Positions 1 to 5,596 of a stretch of 5,601 bases of DNA are shown one piece after another. The DNA lies in contig URVD01000121.1 of NCBI GenBank assembly GCA_900551195.1, positions 1-5,601 on the forward strand, given 5' to 3'. A program made the translations under genes and the position numbers. The notes under the pieces are model-generated. The model was given only the letters and a program-made list of their open reading frames with translations, made no database searches and had not been told where the DNA came from. This stretch comes from an uncultured Collinsella sp. GTDB lineage: Bacteria; Actinomycetota; Coriobacteriia; Coriobacteriales; Coriobacteriaceae. The first letter of the stretch is position 1, and every line of letters begins with the position of its first letter.

Positions 1-391
1 TACTCCTCATTTCCCTGATGGTTTGCATTTTGCTGCGCTTTTTCGGCGCCTACCAGGGCTGCGGCAGCCGAGCGATGATGTCGAGGCGATCGTGCTGGTA
101 GTAGGGGCCTTCGTCCCACTCGAGTCCCAGCCAGGTCAGGTCGTCAATCAGTTGAGTGGCAAGTTCCGGGCGCTTGCAGCGATCGTCCAGGTCCTCGATG
201 CGCAACACGATGCTGCCGCCCTGGCTGCGGGCCGAAAGCCACGCGCACAGGCAGCTGAACACGTTGCCCAGGTGCATGCGGCCCGAGGGCGACGGGGCAA
301 AACGGCCCACGACAGGTGCGGGAACGGAGGCAGGCTGCGTCGTTGGCGCATCCGCGGCGGGCGTTGGTATGTTGCGTGTTTTGATATCCAT
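1..391 (-). pseudogene. gluQ: tRNA glutamyl-Q(34) synthetase (GluQRS), N-terminal part, apparently frameshifted and cut by the window edge
   Basis: GluQRS is a shortened relative of glutamyl-tRNA synthetase that activates glutamate and attaches it to the queuosine at position 34 of tRNA(Asp). The readable frame (ATG at 389-391, stop at 50-52) gives 113 residues. After a Pro/Ala-rich leader of about 27 residues come GRFAPSPSGRMHLGN (29-43, with the HIGH-like class I motif HLGN), the RIEDLDD motif (64-70) and LGLEWDEGPYYQHDRLDI (88-105). The N-terminal third matches the GluQRS pattern, but the frame then stops; the family is usually around 300 residues, so the rest of the catalytic core, including any KMSKS-type loop, is absent. 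Adding one base between 76 and 77 changes RLDIIARLPQPW-stop into RLDIYRSAAAAL, the expected family motif, and opens the frame from 71 to the window edge. This is either a real mutation or a sequencing error. A nearby full-length GluRS could share the HLGN and RIED motifs, but GRFAPSPSGRMHLGN favours GluQRS. The start lies 7 bases after a TATACT box and has no Shine-Dalgarno sequence. Confidence 0.72.
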
Positions 392-398
392 GCGGACG

Positions 399-404
399 AG
401 TATA
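399..404 (-). promoter_or_regulatory. candidate -10 box (TATACT) for leaderless gluQ transcript
   Basis: On the minus strand TATACT lies 7 bases upstream of the gluQ ATG. A start site at the usual distance would fall at or next to the A of the ATG, giving a leaderless mRNA. This fits the lack of any purine-rich ribosome-binding sequence before the start. No good -35 hexamer is visible at 16-18 bp (the 17-bp position reads GCCTTC), so the call rests on the -10 match and its position alone. Confidence 0.4.
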
Positions 405-529
405 GCGCGGGGCACGGTAGGGAAGGCGTTTCCGTGGCTCGCAAGTTGGCGGCGCTGCGCATTGCGCGCGGTGGGTTTGCGTTTCAAGGTCTCGATCGCT
501 GCGCACCGACTCGGCCCCACGAACGACAG

Positions 530-563
530 AAACCCCGGCAGCTCTTCGCAACTGCCGGGGTTT
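530..563. terminator. perfect 12-bp hairpin, terminator-like
   Basis: The arms AAACCCCGGCAG (530-541) and CTGCCGGGGTTT (552-563) are perfectly complementary around a 10-base loop. The GC-rich stem ending in AAA/TTT looks like a bidirectional rho-independent terminator, but the U tract is short: TTT on the plus strand, and TTTCTGTCGTT on the minus strand. It sits 139 bases upstream of the gluQ start, so on the minus strand it would block transcription entering gluQ from the right or act as an attenuator. A non-terminator structured element is possible. Confidence 0.5.
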
Positions 564-589
564 CCGCGGAAAAGGGGGACATGATCCTC

Positions 590-623
590 GAGCGAACGGG
601 AAAGGGGCAAACCGTTTTCGCTC
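590..623. repeat. bulged inverted repeat (hairpin) in the gluQ upstream region
   Basis: GAGCGAACGG (590-599) can pair with CCGTTTTCGCTC (612-623) with two bulged T residues, forming a stem of 7 plus 3 bp around a 12-base loop. It has no T tract and no known family match. It is reported because it lies between two other hairpins and could be part of one folded RNA. Confidence 0.4.
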
Positions 624-664
624 AACTGCTTTATGCCCTTCGCCCGCAGGCTCAATCAGCGTTT

Positions 665-686
665 TAGCGGCAACACAAAGCCGCTA
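665..686. repeat. 7-bp perfect inverted repeat with 8-base loop
   Basis: TAGCGGC (665-671) and GCCGCTA (680-686) flank the loop AACACAAA. Neither strand has a following T tract, so it is not a typical terminator. It could be an operator, an RNA hairpin or chance. Confidence 0.4.
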
Positions 687-812
687 CACCTGTGACGGAG
701 CTGTGAAGTGGTATCTATCGTTGGCGCGGGACTCGGCCAAAGAACGTCCCAAACGGCAAATTTGTTGCAGTCCGTCGGTTCAACCCAATGATCCGTTTTC
801 CTCCGTCCCCAA

Positions 813-855
813 TAGATCATTAGGAACGTCCCTAAGTGCCAGACTCGGGTGGGAC
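813..855 (+). repeat. REP-like palindromic repeat, copy 1
   Basis: This stretch carries the core TTAGGAACGTCCC (820-832) and ends in GTGGGAC. It aligns along its whole length, with small gaps, to the reverse complement of 2981-3022. It is continued by a hairpin TGGGAC-TTTT-GTCCCA (850-865), and GACGTTCC (869-876) is the exact inverse of GGAACGTC (823-830), so the 823-876 block can fold back on itself. A simpler relative, AGAACGTCCC, lies at 741-750. The pattern resembles bacterial REP/BIME-type intergenic repeats. Mobilisation by a RAYT-type (Y1) transposase is inference, and no such gene is in the window. Confidence 0.6.
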
Positions 856-942
856 TTTTGTCCCATTTGACGTTCCGTTGGCCCAGATATTCGTCATGTG
901 TGTCCGCAAACGTGGGACAATGGCGATGTTGGTTTTACAGAC

Positions 943-948
943 AAAGGA
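943..948 (+). promoter_or_regulatory. ribosome-binding site that sets the DUF2207 start
   Basis: AAAGGA ends 7 bases before the ATG at 956, a normal spacing. The residues that follow this ATG form a standard signal peptide, which decides the start against the longer in-frame GTG at 836. That GTG lies inside the upstream repeat and would place 40 extra residues before the signal peptide. Confidence 0.7.
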
Positions 949-955
949 TGTGCCT

Positions 956-2899
956 ATGAACGCCCCCGTTGCCAATACTTGTCGGCAGCGCTGCCTGTTT
1001 GCGCGATTCGCTTCCGTCTGCGTGCTCGTCGCGCTTGCGTTGTTGCTGCTGCCTGTCGCCGCGCACGCCGACGGCTACTCCATGACCCAAACCTATATCG
1101 GTGCCACGGTCGAGGCCGACGGCTCGCTGACCGTTGTCGAGGGACGCCAGTTTGATTTCGACGACGACATCAACGGCGTGTATTGGGATATCAATACAGG
1201 CTCTAACCAGCAAGGCGGCTCGGTGGTCGTCAATGTGCTAAGCGTCGAGGAAGACGACACTGCGTTTAACAAGGTCGACAGCGCAAACAAAGGCGACAAC
1301 GGCGTCTATACGGTTGAGCAGTCCGACAGCGGCGTAAGAATCAAGGTGTTCAGCCCCCACGAGAGCGGCGACAGCGCGATCTATTACGTGAGTTACACCA
1401 TGACCGGTGCGGTTATGAACTGGGCCGATACCGCTGAGCTCTACTGGAAGTTTGTGGGCGATGGCTGGTCCGCGGACTCCGATGATGTCGAGATGGAAGT
1501 GTACTTCGCAAATGCCGCTGCCGGGACGGCGGCCGTCAAGGGCGATAACTTCCGCGCATGGGGCCACGGCCCACTGACGGGCGACGTATCGCTCGATGCG
1601 GACGAACCCATGGTCACCTATACCATTCCCTGCGTGCAGCAGGGCGAATTCGCCGAGGCACGCATCGCCTTCCCCAGCGACTGGGTGCCGCAGCTTGCCG
1701 CCTCGGGCGAAGAGCGCATGTCAACGATCCTGAGCGAAGAGAAGGAATGGGCCGACGAAGCCAACGCCCGCCGCGCTCACGCTCGCATGATTGCCAATGC
1801 ACTTGCCGTGCTAAGTGTTGCCGCGGCAGCGGCCTTTACCGGCACAATCATTATGCTCAAGCTGCGCCGCCGCAAGCCCAAGCCGTTTTTCCAGGACGAA
1901 TATTTCCGCGATGTGCCTTCGGCCGACCATCCCGCCGTGCTTTCGGCCCTCATGAGCTGGAACGAGGTGCCCGATCAGGCATATATCGCCACGCTCATGA
2001 AGCTCACTGACGACCGTGTGATCAAGCTGGAGCAGGCGACCGTGACTAAGGCCAAGAAGGGTCTGTTGGGGCGTGAAAAAGAAGAGCAGACGTATCGCGT
2101 GACGGTGAGTGATGCGGGCTGGAAGTCGGCCAAGGGCATTGACCACATGGTGCTCAAGGTCTTCTTTGCCGGTGCTAAGCCCGACGAGAACGGCGATCGC
2201 TCGCGCACGTTCGACGAGCTGCAGCACTACGTCAAGCAGCACGCTACACCCGTGGGCGACAAGCTCGAGGACTATCAGAACACCGTTAAGGGCAAGCTGG
2301 CCGATAGCGAGTACGTTGCCTCGGACGGCATTGTCGCAATGGTGTTTTGCCTGGTTCTTGGTATTCTGATCGCCTTTGTTCCCGCGGGATCCATCTTCTT
2401 TACCGACGGCGCACAGGCGAACATTATCGCCGCGGTTATCTCGGTGCCGATTGTGCTGGTGGGTATTGGCGTGGGCCTTACGTTCCGCCGCTTTACGCCG
2501 GAGGGCGCCGAGGTGGCGGCTCGCTGCAAGGCGCTTAAGCATTGGCTCGAGGATTTCACGCGCCTAAAGGAAGCCGTCCCCGGCGATCTGGTCCTGTGGA
2601 ATAAGCTTCTGGTGATGGGTGCGGCGCTGGGCGTTTCGAAGGAAGTCCTGCGTCAGCTTGCCGAGGCTGTTCCTCCCGAGGTGCGCGAGGCCGACGGTTT
2701 CTACGACAATTACCCCTGCTACTGGTGGTACTACCATCATTACGGTACCGAGTCGCCGCTCGATTCGTTTAACGATGTGTATCACGAGAGCATCCGTGAG
2801 CTCGCGTCGAGCTCGGACAGCTCGGGTGGTGGCGGAGGCGGCGGCTTCTCGGGCGGCGGAGGCGGCGGCGTCGGCGGGGGCGGCGGCGGAACGTTCTAA
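956..2899 (+). CDS. DUF2207 family secreted/membrane-anchored protein with glycine-rich C-terminus
   Basis: Predicted 647-residue membrane protein of the DUF2207 family, whose biochemical role is unknown. Residues 1-38 form a signal peptide: Arg residues, a long Val/Ala/Leu core, then an AHA cleavage site before DGYS. Residues about 39-250 are the extracellular beta-rich DUF2207 domain, including the family-like segment YWKFVGDGW (163-171). One membrane helix at about 280-301 is followed by the positive stretch KLRRRKPK, which points to a cytoplasmic side. A soluble region of about 150 residues follows, then two more helices at about 458-483 and 489-511, then the conserved C-terminal region (EVAARCKALKHWLEDF onward) with an aromatic patch CYWWYYHHY. 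The last 26 residues hold 19 glycines, a tail typical of the family. The gene stands alone between two inverted REP-like repeats, ends in a strong terminator, and converges with the acetyltransferase gene. An envelope role is inferred only from topology. Confidence 0.9.
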   Translation: MNAPVANTCRQRCLFARFASVCVLVALALLLLPVAAHADGYSMTQTYIGATVEADGSLTVVEGRQFDFDDDINGVYWDINTGSNQQGGSVVVNVLSVEEDDTAFNKVDSANKGDNGVYTVEQSDSGVRIKVFSPHESGDSAIYYVSYTMTGAVMNWADTAELYWKFVGDGWSADSDDVEMEVYFANAAAGTAAVKGDNFRAWGHGPLTGDVSLDADEPMVTYTIPCVQQGEFAEARIAFPSDWVPQLAASGEERMSTILSEEKEWADEANARRAHARMIANALAVLSVAAAAAFTGTIIMLKLRRRKPKPFFQDEYFRDVPSADHPAVLSALMSWNEVPDQAYIATLMKLTDDRVIKLEQATVTKAKKGLLGREKEEQTYRVTVSDAGWKSAKGIDHMVLKVFFAGAKPDENGDRSRTFDELQHYVKQHATPVGDKLEDYQNTVKGKLADSEYVASDGIVAMVFCLVLGILIAFVPAGSIFFTDGAQANIIAAVISVPIVLVGIGVGLTFRRFTPEGAEVAARCKALKHWLEDFTRLKEAVPGDLVLWNKLLVMGAALGVSKEVLRQLAEAVPPEVREADGFYDNYPCYWWYYHHYGTESPLDSFNDVYHESIRELASSSDSSGGGGGGGFSGGGGGGVGGGGGGTF

Positions 2900-2913
2900 C
2901 GGTCGTAAATTAT

Positions 2914-2960
2914 GGGATGGGCTTTTCTCGACAGCCGTCGGGGGAAGCCCATCCCTTTTT
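2914..2960 (+). terminator. strong rho-independent terminator after the DUF2207 gene
   Basis: GGGATGGGCTT (2914-2924) pairs perfectly with AAGCCCATCCC (2945-2955). The pairing continues inward, with some G-U pairs, to CGAC/GTCG around a four-base AGCC loop, making a nearly continuous 19-bp stem. It is followed directly by TTTTT (2956-2960). It starts 14 bases after the stop codon. On the minus strand the stem is followed by ATAATTTA, so it may also stop transcripts of the convergent acetyltransferase gene. Confidence 0.9.
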
Positions 2961-2980
2961 ATGCGCTACCTACGAAGACT

Positions 2981-3022
2981 GTCCCCAACGACTAGTCACT
3001 GGGGACGTTCCTAAATGACTAG
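2981..3022 (-). repeat. REP-like palindromic repeat, copy 2 (inverted relative to copy 1)
   Basis: GTCCCCA (2981-2987) and TGGGGAC (3000-3006) flank a GACTAGTC centre, forming an almost perfect 26-bp palindrome. A second nested pair is CTAGTCA (2992-2998) with TGACTAG (3016-3022). The reverse complement contains TTAGGAACGTCCC, identical to 13 bases of copy 1 at 820-832, and the alignment extends over the whole element. It occupies the gap between two convergent genes, the usual position of REP elements. Confidence 0.7.
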
Positions 3023-3037
3023 GTATGGCTGCTGGGC

Positions 3038-3679
3038 CTAGGCTGTTAGGTCGAGTTCGTAGAGGAAGCTTTCGCGCGGCATGTCGTGACGGCGCTCTTC
3101 GCGGTTGGCGCGGTGCGTGGCCGTGCGCTTAAAGCCATGCAGCTCGTAGAACTTCCACGAGCAGTTGGAGTCGGTGTACAGGTGCGCCCTCGTCGCCCCG
3201 CGCGAGGATAGGTACGAGACTGCGGCGTCGAGCAACACCGAGCCAACGCCCAGGCCATGGACGTCGCGATCTACGGCAAGCAGCGTGACCTCGTTGTCGT
3301 GTGGCAACGGGCTGCTTTCGAGCAGGCGGTTGTTGGTTCGGATGGTTGCGCGCACAAACGAGAGATACTCGGCGCAGGCATCGGGCTCCAGCTCGCGCAT
3401 TTGCGATAGCAGTGCGCGTTCGGTATCCAGCCAATGTTCCTTAACGGTGGCGCCGGAGCTCTGTCCCGCACGCGCGAGCGCAATGCCGCGCGCCTGACCG
3501 TCGATTACGGCAACTTGCGAAAACGTCGAAGACGAAAGGCAGTAGGCAAGGTCGCACGCGGCCTCAAGGCGGTTGTACTCATCGTTATCCGAATTGTCAT
3601 GCCAAAGCTGCTGTAGAATCAGCGCGATGGCGTCGAAGTCTTCGGTATCAAACGGTCGGTAGAGAACCCGCGAGACCAT
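3038..3679 (-). CDS. GNAT family N-acetyltransferase
   Basis: A complete 213-residue protein of the GNAT fold, which transfers an acetyl group from acetyl-CoA to an amine; the substrate cannot be told from sequence. The N-terminus (VLYRPFDTEDFDAIALILQQLW) is a typical first strand and helix. The acetyl-CoA binding motif A lies at about residues 130-150, with the pyrophosphate loop DVHGLGVGS (139-147), a variant of the usual R/Q-x-x-G-x-G/A in which the first position is Asp or Val instead of Arg/Gln. Motif B, with a conserved aromatic and glycine, is at SNCSWKFYELHGFKR (171-185). The family is usually 140-200 residues; the extra length is a middle helical region (about 75-125) that may form part of the substrate pocket. 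The start ATG follows AAAGAGG at only 3 bases, a short spacing, but no better in-frame start lies close by. The gene is divergent from purH and convergent with the DUF2207 gene, and appears monocistronic. Confidence 0.9.
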   Translation of the reverse strand: MVSRVLYRPFDTEDFDAIALILQQLWHDNSDNDEYNRLEAACDLAYCLSSSTFSQVAVIDGQARGIALARAGQSSGATVKEHWLDTERALLSQMRELEPDACAEYLSFVRATIRTNNRLLESSPLPHDNEVTLLAVDRDVHGLGVGSVLLDAAVSYLSSRGATRAHLYTDSNCSWKFYELHGFKRTATHRANREERRHDMPRESFLYELDLTA

Positions 3680-3739
3680 GGTGCCTCTTTCTTTTGCGGA
3701 TGCATATCGAGCACAGTTCTACCACGCTATTGGCATCTA

Positions 3740-3745
3740 ATTATG
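3740..3745 (-). promoter_or_regulatory. weak candidate -10 box (CATAAT) for the acetyltransferase gene
   Basis: On the minus strand CATAAT matches TATAAT at five of six positions and lies 60 bases upstream of the acetyltransferase ATG, in the most AT-rich part of the divergent intergenic region. No -35 hexamer resembling TTGACA is found at 16-19 bp, so this is tentative. Confidence 0.25.
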
Positions 3746-3841
3746 GTGCCCCTGTGTTCCATGAACTCACCGTGCCCGGTGCCGTGCCCATCCCCTCCGC
3801 TCGCAAACTTTTTCTGCATATGCGCCCGTTGCGGGGTGCAT

Positions 3842-3882
3842 CGATGCGCTCGATGCGCTACATTGAATCAGTATTTTCAATG
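3842..3882 (+). promoter_or_regulatory. possible purH control region: tandem repeat and dyad
   Basis: Two perfect tandem copies of CGATGCGCT (3842-3850 and 3851-3859) run straight into an inverted repeat, CATTGAA (3861-3867) and TTCAATG (3876-3882), separated by 8 bases. A possible -10 sequence TACATT (3859-3864) overlaps the left arm. The dyad is 74 bases upstream of the purH ATG. This has the form of an operator over a promoter, but it is not a purine regulator box that I recognise, and no good -35 is seen. Confidence 0.3.
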
Positions 3883-3956
3883 CCGCTGCGCGAGCGCTGC
3901 AGATCGACGTATCACCGGCTCACAGAGCACGGCGGCGTACCAGACAGGAGGACTGC

Positions 3957-5564
3957 ATGGGATCTGATGTGAAGATCGCACGCGCGTTGATCTCGGTTAC
4001 CGATAAGACGGGCGTCGTCGATTTCGCACGGACGCTGGTCGATGACTTTGGCGTCGAGATCATCTCTACGGGCGGCACGGCTCGTGCCATCGAGGACGCG
4101 GGCGTCCCCGTAACCCCCATCGAGGAGTTCACGGGCTATCCCGAGATGATGGACGGCCGCGTTAAGACCCTGCACCCCAAGGTTCACGGCGCGCTGCTGG
4201 CCCGCCGCGATTCCGAGCAGCACATGCAGGAGGCGGCACAGCACGGCATTAAGCTGATCGACCTGGTCGTCGTCAACCTGTACGAGTTCGAGAAGACCGT
4301 CGCCAACCCCGAGGTCACCTTCGCGGATGCCATCGAGCACATCGACATCGGCGGTCCCTCCATGCTGCGCTCTGCCGCCAAGAACGCCGCGAGCGTTACC
4401 GTCATCTCCGACCCGGCCGACTATGATGCCGTCCTGGCTGAGATGCGCGAGACCGGTGGCTGCACCACGCTTTCCACCCGTCGTCGCCTGCAGGTGAAGG
4501 TCTACCAGACCACCGCCGCCTACGACACGGCTATCTCCCGTTGGCTTGCCGCCCAGGCAAGCGACGTGGCGGACACCTCTGCCAAGCTCGAGATCTCGCT
4601 GGAGAAGGTCGACGACCTGCGCTATGGCGAGAACCCGCAGCAAAAGGCCACGGTCTATCGCTTTGCCGAGGGCTGCGAGAATACCGCGAGCTCGCAGTTC
4701 CCGCTCGTGGGCTCCGAGCAGATCCAGGGCAAGCCGCTCAGCTACAACAACTATCTGGATGCCGACGCCGCTTGGAACCTGGTCCGCGAGTTCGACGAGC
4801 CGGCCTGCGTGATCCTCAAGCATCAGAACCCCTGCGGCTCCGCCGTGGCCGAGGACATCACGGCCGCCTACGACCGCGCCTTCGCCTGCGATCCCAAGAG
4901 CGCCTTCGGCGGCATCATCGCCTGCAACCGCGAGGTTCCCTATGAGCTGGTTGAGCACTTTGCCGATCAGAACAAGCAGTTCGTCGAGGTTATCATTGCT
5001 CCGAGCTACACTGCCGAGGCGCTCGAGCGCATGGCCAAGCGCCCCAACCTGCGTGTGCTGGCTACCGGCGGCGTGGACCACGGTGCCCAGGTGGAGCTGC
5101 GCTCCGTCGACGGCGGCATGCTGGTGCAGGAAGTCGACCACGTGACCGAGGACCCCGCGACCTTTACGTTCCCCACCGACCGCAAGCCCACCGACGCCGA
5201 GATGGCCGAGCTCGAGTTTGCCTGGAAGGTCTGCAAGGGCGTCAAGTCCAACGCCATCCTGGTCTCCAAGGGTAAGGCCGGCATTGGCATGGGCCCGGGT
5301 CAGCCCAACCGCGTTGACTCTGCGCTGCTTGCCTGCGAGCGCGCCGAGGACTTCTGCGAGCGCGAGGGCGTGGAGAAGGGCGGCTTTGCCTGTGCAAGCG
5401 ATGCGTTCTTCCCGTTCCGCGACAACGTCGACGTGCTTGCCGCGCACGGCGTGACCTGCATCATTCAGCCCGGCGGCTCCAAGCGCGACGACGAGAGCGT
5501 CCAGGCCTGCAACGAGCATGGCATTGCGATGGTCTTCACGGGGGCCAGGCATTTTAGGCACTAA
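3957..5564 (+). CDS. purH: bifunctional AICAR formyltransferase / IMP cyclohydrolase
   Basis: Cytoplasmic enzyme for the last two steps of de novo purine synthesis: AICAR plus 10-formyl-tetrahydrofolate gives FAICAR, which is closed to IMP. The 535 residues match the usual bacterial length (about 510-530). The N-terminal cyclohydrolase (MGS-like) domain, about 5-150, shows ALISVTDKTGVVDFAR, ISTGGTARAI (36-45) and GRVKTLHPKVHGALLARR (67-84). K70, Y109, D130 and K142 fit the active-site positions known for the human enzyme. The formyltransferase domain begins near LRYGENPQQKA (221-231) and holds the catalytic Lys-His pair in LKHQNPCG (K288, H289), DPKSAFGGIIACNRE (312-326), and the C-terminal ASDAFFPFRDNVD and QPGGSKRDDE segments ending in FTGARHFRH. 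AGGAGG ends 5 bases before the ATG, a strong ribosome-binding site. No reading-frame damage is seen. It appears to stand alone: its upstream neighbour is divergent, and a hairpin follows 4 bases after the stop. Confidence 0.98.
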   Translation: MGSDVKIARALISVTDKTGVVDFARTLVDDFGVEIISTGGTARAIEDAGVPVTPIEEFTGYPEMMDGRVKTLHPKVHGALLARRDSEQHMQEAAQHGIKLIDLVVVNLYEFEKTVANPEVTFADAIEHIDIGGPSMLRSAAKNAASVTVISDPADYDAVLAEMRETGGCTTLSTRRRLQVKVYQTTAAYDTAISRWLAAQASDVADTSAKLEISLEKVDDLRYGENPQQKATVYRFAEGCENTASSQFPLVGSEQIQGKPLSYNNYLDADAAWNLVREFDEPACVILKHQNPCGSAVAEDITAAYDRAFACDPKSAFGGIIACNREVPYELVEHFADQNKQFVEVIIAPSYTAEALERMAKRPNLRVLATGGVDHGAQVELRSVDGGMLVQEVDHVTEDPATFTFPTDRKPTDAEMAELEFAWKVCKGVKSNAILVSKGKAGIGMGPGQPNRVDSALLACERAEDFCEREGVEKGGFACASDAFFPFRDNVDVLAAHGVTCIIQPGGSKRDDESVQACNEHGIAMVFTGARHFRH

Positions 5565-5568
5565 TATC

Positions 5569-5596
5569 GTTACGCGGTTTTACCAAACCGCGTAAC
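5569..5596 (+). terminator. perfect 12-bp hairpin after purH, probable terminator
   Basis: GTTACGCGGTTT (5569-5580) and AAACCGCGTAAC (5585-5596) are exact complements around a TACC loop, 4 bases after the purH stop. The window ends 5 bases later (TGCTC), and no T tract is seen in that space. A terminator is the likeliest reading from its position, but the missing U tail leaves another structured element possible. Confidence 0.6.

Larger units (their letters stand above)
392..955. other. intergenic region without a gene, rich in hairpins and GGGAC/GTCCC repeats
   Basis: This 564-bp stretch separates divergently read gluQ and the DUF2207 gene. Frames cross it on both strands, but none resembles a known family or is preceded by a convincing ribosome-binding site. 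It contains the gluQ -10 box, three hairpins (530-563, 590-623, 665-686), and from about 728 to 918 a cluster of GGGAC/GTCCC palindromic repeat DNA. I found no convincing sigma-70 promoter pair for the DUF2207 gene. TTGACG at 867-872 is a reasonable -35, but nothing well spaced follows it. Confidence 0.6.

Noticed and set aside
392..655. Longer gluQ start at 653-655 adding 88 residues
   Set aside because: The extension covers the hairpins at 530-563 and 590-623, has no family resemblance, and is not expected: GluQRS proteins start a short way before GRFAPSPSG.
23..667. Plus-strand open frame of 214 codons opposite gluQ
   Set aside because: It is Arg/Ala-rich, overlaps clear GluQRS coding sequence on the other strand, crosses the perfect hairpin at 530-563, and resembles no family.
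692..710. Two CTGTGA copies 11 bases apart
   Set aside because: Short direct repeats of this size are expected by chance, and nothing else around them supports an operator.
771..800. GGTTCAA near 778 looks like a tRNA T-loop
   Set aside because: There is no flanking 5-bp T stem, acceptor stem or anticodon arm at the right distances, so it is not a tRNA gene.
836..955. Longer DUF2207 start at the GTG at 836, adding 40 residues
   Set aside because: The extension lies in repeat DNA, puts 40 residues before a standard signal peptide, and has no ribosome-binding site as good as the AAAGGA before 956.
3694..3972. Plus-strand open frames between the acetyltransferase gene and purH
   Set aside because: No ribosome-binding site, no recognisable family, overlap with the purH start and with the AGGAGG that serves purH.
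3912..5561. Minus-strand open frame of 549 codons lying over almost the whole of purH
   Set aside because: PurH on the plus strand is certain from its motifs. The antisense frame is low-complexity (Gly, Ala, Val, Leu, His, Asp rich), matches no family, and is the usual result of GC-rich codon bias leaving the opposite strand free of stops.
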